From: Planctomycetota bacterium
GTDB taxonomy: Bacteria; Planctomycetota; Planctomycetia; Pirellulales; Thermoguttaceae
Direction: 5' to 3'
Length of the DNA: 8,076 bases
Assembly (NCBI GenBank): GCA_018897395.1
Contig: JAHIKV010000345.1
Span: 1-8,076, forward strand
Both the position numbers and the translations under genes were made by a program. The notes beneath the pieces are model-generated. The model was given only the letters and a program-made list of their open reading frames with translations, did not search any database and had not been told where the DNA came from. Of this stretch, positions 5,674 to 8,076 are shown in pieces (position 1 is the stretch's first letter; every line of letters begins with the position of its first letter).

Positions 5674-8076
5674 TCACGCCCTGTCGTTGCCACCATTCAG
5701 CAGTGCATGGCCCATGGGGCAGAAAACGTCGATGTCTGTCGCGCGCACCTTGCGATTCGCCGACCGGTGTTCCGCCAGCCCCACTGCAGGCTTGTAGATG
5801 TCCAGACCGCGGCCCAGCTTGAACATCACACCGTGGTCCAGGAACAGGAACCGGTCATGCAGACCCGTTTCACGGCGCAAAGTGAGCGCCACGCCGTAGT
5901 TGGCGAACAAGTCTTCAGCTGCGCGTTCGATGGCACGCTCCTGAAGCTCGGACCGTTGAGAAGGTGCAGAGCCCGTCACAACTTCTATCTCCTTGGGATG
6001 GAGGGTCTCCGCGATGTGCAGGAGCAGGTCGTTCAAGTTGCGAATCTGATGTGGGCATGCCAAGTACGGGTCAACCAGTTGCACCCGCAAGGCACCTTTC
6101 AAGAAGCGTGCCTCGAATACCTTCTCGACGGGCCAGCCGGTGGAGCCTTCTCGCAGGCGCATGCGGTGAACAACTGCGGTGGCTTCCTGTTGCACGTGGT
6201 CCACCCAATCCCCATCAGCACCGAGCCGCGTCAGCTCGAGACTTCTGGTTGCAGCGTTTACTGGCTCACTGGTATCAATTGGCGTAACCATGCTCGGTAC
6301 GGTGGTGACAGCCATCGGCTCGACGATAGTCGCCACCGTTTCGACTACCACTGAAGTTGACACTTCGGGCTCAGGAACTGGGAGGTCTCCCACCTTCGAT
6401 GATGTGTCAGTCTGCTCAGTGCCGATTTGCAGAAGCTGCTCAGCTTGGGTAAGGACATCTTGGTGCCCCGCTTGGATGGCGGCCACCAAGGTCTCAATGG
6501 CTTCCTTCTGCCCAGCGACCAATGCCTCTGCCGCGGCCCGGATGTTGTCGGTCGCCTGCTCCAGCAGCACCCGCAGTTCTGCAACTGCATCCCTTGGAGC
6601 GCCTTGAGCTTCGAGCACCAAGAAGTCCCCAAAAGACTGGCTGCGGGCCTTCAGATGCTCCAACAGTGCCTCCGCCAAGAGACGCTTCAAATCGCGATAA
6701 AAACGCTGTACCTCCGCAGCTTGGTTGATGGTCGTCCCAGTACCCCCCACATCAGCGACCTTGCGGCGTGCGTCCTCAATGCGATTGAAGACTTCGTCGG
6801 AAACGAAGTTGTCCAACAAGGAAATGACCCGTTGTTCTTCTTCTGCAATGAGGTCCTGAGCCCTTCGCAGTGAGCGCTCAAGGGACTCCTTGAGTTTGGT
6901 CGTCACGTCAAATGGGAGCGTCGTGCCCAATTCCAGCGAGTCAGAGATTCGGGAGCCATCGCTCGACAGCGCTTGCAGTTGGACTTCAAAGCCATTTGCA
7001 AAAGCTGCGAAGGCTTGCGTGTATTCGCTGAGCATGACCTGCACCTTCGGGAAGATGCGGTTCGCAATACCCAACTGCAAGTTGACCAGCGTCCCCCAAT
7101 GGCGAAAGCGCCTGGCTTGCCAGCTCAACTGCAGGTCAGATGATTCACTCTCGCCCAGCTCGCGCTCTGCCAGCAGCACGATGGTCTCCACCAGCGCGGC
7201 ATGTTGCATCCGCCTGTCAACCAAGCGTTCATTCAGCAGAGCTACTTGCTCGCCGACGGACGTCTCAAACCGTTTGCTAGCCTCCCCAAGCTGGTCACGA
7301 AAGGAGCGCAGCTTTTGTTCAGCCACCTCCCTGTCTTCTATGTCTCGGATGGCCAGCAACTTCGTGTCCAGCACGGATTGGAGGTCCAGAAGCGCCATCC
7401 GGGAGCCGGAAGCGATGTTCTGCGCCGCGATGGCCAGCCGCGACTCAGTGGAGAGCATGCGGAGCAACTGGTTGGTGAGTCGTTCGACACCGCCTGGGTC
7501 GGCCGGGTCTACCGCGCAAAGCGTCGACTTGCCAGCCTTCCAGTCGCGGTGCAGCTTGGCTGAGGTGAACGCAATCTCGACATCACCCAGTTGCTCTCGA
7601 TACCGGCGCATGGCCGGCGAGTCATCTTCACTGAGCTCCACAAGCGTGGCCGCAAGCTCCTTCGCCAAGCGGCGGCGCTCACGCTCAATGCGCAGACTGA
7701 GCGGCTCTGGGTCTTCGTCGTTGGCTTCGGCGTTGTCCAGGTGCTGCTGGTAGGTCACATCGAGCTGGGTGATGACAACGATGAGTTGCTTGACCGTTCC
7801 CTTCCGAAGCAAGGACAGCAGGAAGTCTTTGTCGCCCTGTCCATACGATTCACCTGACTTGGTCAGAAACAAAATCGCATCAACGTCCTCCACCGTTTTT
7901 TCAGTCAAGCTCACGCGAAAGCGCTCCGGGTCGTCCAGGCCCGGGGTGTCAATCAACAGCACACCCTCATCCAGGATGGGGGCAGGCGAGGCAATGTCGA
8001 TGGACTCAACGAGGCAGTGGTGTGGCTTAGCCCCGGAGGTGAATTCCTTTAGCCTGCGCCGGAAATCGTTCGCAAC
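5674..8076 (-). CDS. Dynamin-like GTPase with C-terminal MIT_C-like domain (5' end cut off)
   Basis: This is a large GTPase of the dynamin superfamily, expected to bind and remodel membranes. The frame is open to the right edge, so the true start and the P-loop (G1) lie outside; 800 residues are visible. Numbering from the first visible codon, a possible switch-I Thr lies in EFTSG near residues 11-15. G3 is DTPG at 43-46, G4 is TQLD at 103-106 and G5 is SAK at 172-174. A long helical, charged region follows (about 200-560), then a Pro/Thr/Val-rich linker (about 563-612). Residues about 642-785 resemble the MIT_C domain of human MITD1, with DPYL at 669-672, HDR at 740-742, GRGLD at 755-759 and a closing DIDVF. 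MIT_C has a phospholipase-D fold that binds phospholipid in MITD1. The gene ends 34 bases before the methylase start, so the two are probably co-transcribed. Bacterial dynamins often occur in pairs, so a partner may lie upstream. The GTPase call is firm; MIT_C is recognised by eye from motif order. Confidence 0.88.
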   Translation of the reverse strand, partial: VANDFRRRLKEFTSGAKPHHCLVESIDIASPAPILDEGVLLIDTPGLDDPERFRVSLTEKTVEDVDAILFLTKSGESYGQGDKDFLLSLLRKGTVKQLIVVITQLDVTYQQHLDNAEANDEDPEPLSLRIERERRRLAKELAATLVELSEDDSPAMRRYREQLGDVEIAFTSAKLHRDWKAGKSTLCAVDPADPGGVERLTNQLLRMLSTESRLAIAAQNIASGSRMALLDLQSVLDTKLLAIRDIEDREVAEQKLRSFRDQLGEASKRFETSVGEQVALLNERLVDRRMQHAALVETIVLLAERELGESESSDLQLSWQARRFRHWGTLVNLQLGIANRIFPKVQVMLSEYTQAFAAFANGFEVQLQALSSDGSRISDSLELGTTLPFDVTTKLKESLERSLRRAQDLIAEEEQRVISLLDNFVSDEVFNRIEDARRKVADVGGTGTTINQAAEVQRFYRDLKRLLAEALLEHLKARSQSFGDFLVLEAQGAPRDAVAELRVLLEQATDNIRAAAEALVAGQKEAIETLVAAIQAGHQDVLTQAEQLLQIGTEQTDTSSKVGDLPVPEPEVSTSVVVETVATIVEPMAVTTVPSMVTPIDTSEPVNAATRSLELTRLGADGDWVDHVQQEATAVVHRMRLREGSTGWPVEKVFEARFLKGALRVQLVDPYLACPHQIRNLNDLLLHIAETLHPKEIEVVTGSAPSQRSELQERAIERAAEDLFANYGVALTLRRETGLHDRFLFLDHGVMFKLGRGLDIYKPAVGLAEHRSANRKVRATDIDVFCPMGHALLNGGNDRA

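Noticed and set aside
5640..5696. Upstream in-frame ATG at 5696 as methylase start (1153 residues)
   Set aside because: It has no ribosome binding site and would overlap the GTPase gene by 23 bases, while ATG at 5639 has AGGAAG at 6 bases.
7960..7962. GTG at 7962 as the GTPase start
   Set aside because: It lies four codons before the G3 motif DTPG, and the frame stays open to the window edge with switch-I-like sequence, so it is internal.
2235..8076. Assignment as BREX or DISARM
   Set aside because: Only the methylase class is shared; PglZ, BrxC, DrmA, DrmB and DrmC are not seen, and a dynamin is not a core component of either.
1..8076. CRISPR array, tRNA, insertion sequence, terminator or internal promoter
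   Set aside because: No regular direct repeats, cloverleaf, transposase, terminal inverted repeats or hairpin-plus-T-run were seen, and junctions between genes are too short to hold such elements.

Overview
The window holds six closely packed genes, all read on the minus strand (right to left), with neither end of the cluster inside it. Overall GC is high, and the reading frames show strong third-position G/C preference. Shine-Dalgarno-like sequences sit 6-7 bases before the chosen starts. This suits a high-GC proteobacterium, and the protein style is compatible with a betaproteobacterium such as the Comamonadaceae. That taxonomic guess is inference; no rRNA or housekeeping gene is present to settle it.

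In order of transcription the genes are: (1) a large dynamin-like GTPase, cut by the right edge, ending in a domain that closely resembles the MIT_C (MITD1 C-terminal, phospholipase-D-fold) membrane-binding domain; (2) a 1134-residue Eco57I/PglX-class adenine-N6 DNA methyltransferase with its own target-recognition region; (3) a 75-residue helical, probably coiled-coil protein; (4) a ~328-residue protein with a PD-(D/E)xK-type signature in its QxK variant, followed by hydrophobic glycine-rich segments; (5) a 311-residue protein with a hydrophobic N-terminal helix, a charged helical middle and two topoisomerase-type zinc-ribbon motifs; (6) the first 28 codons of a further gene leaving the window on the left.

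Gaps are 34 and 14 bases, and the other junctions are overlaps of 8, 4 (ATGA) and 3 bases (GTGA), so this is almost certainly one transcription unit with translational coupling. No promoter, terminator, tRNA, CRISPR array or insertion sequence is visible, and no stretch over 300 bases lacks a gene.

The combination of a large modification-type methylase, a membrane-remodelling GTPase, a nuclease-like protein and a Zn-ribbon protein looks like a multi-gene defence system. It does not match BREX (no PglZ or BrxC in view) or DISARM (no DrmA/B/C in view). A working model, which is inference, is that the methylase marks self DNA, the Zn-ribbon and PD-QxK proteins recognise or cut non-self DNA at the membrane, and the dynamin-MIT_C protein acts on or protects the membrane. 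A sharp fall in GC inside the methylase, confined to its presumed target-recognition region, fits exchange of DNA specificity by recombination.
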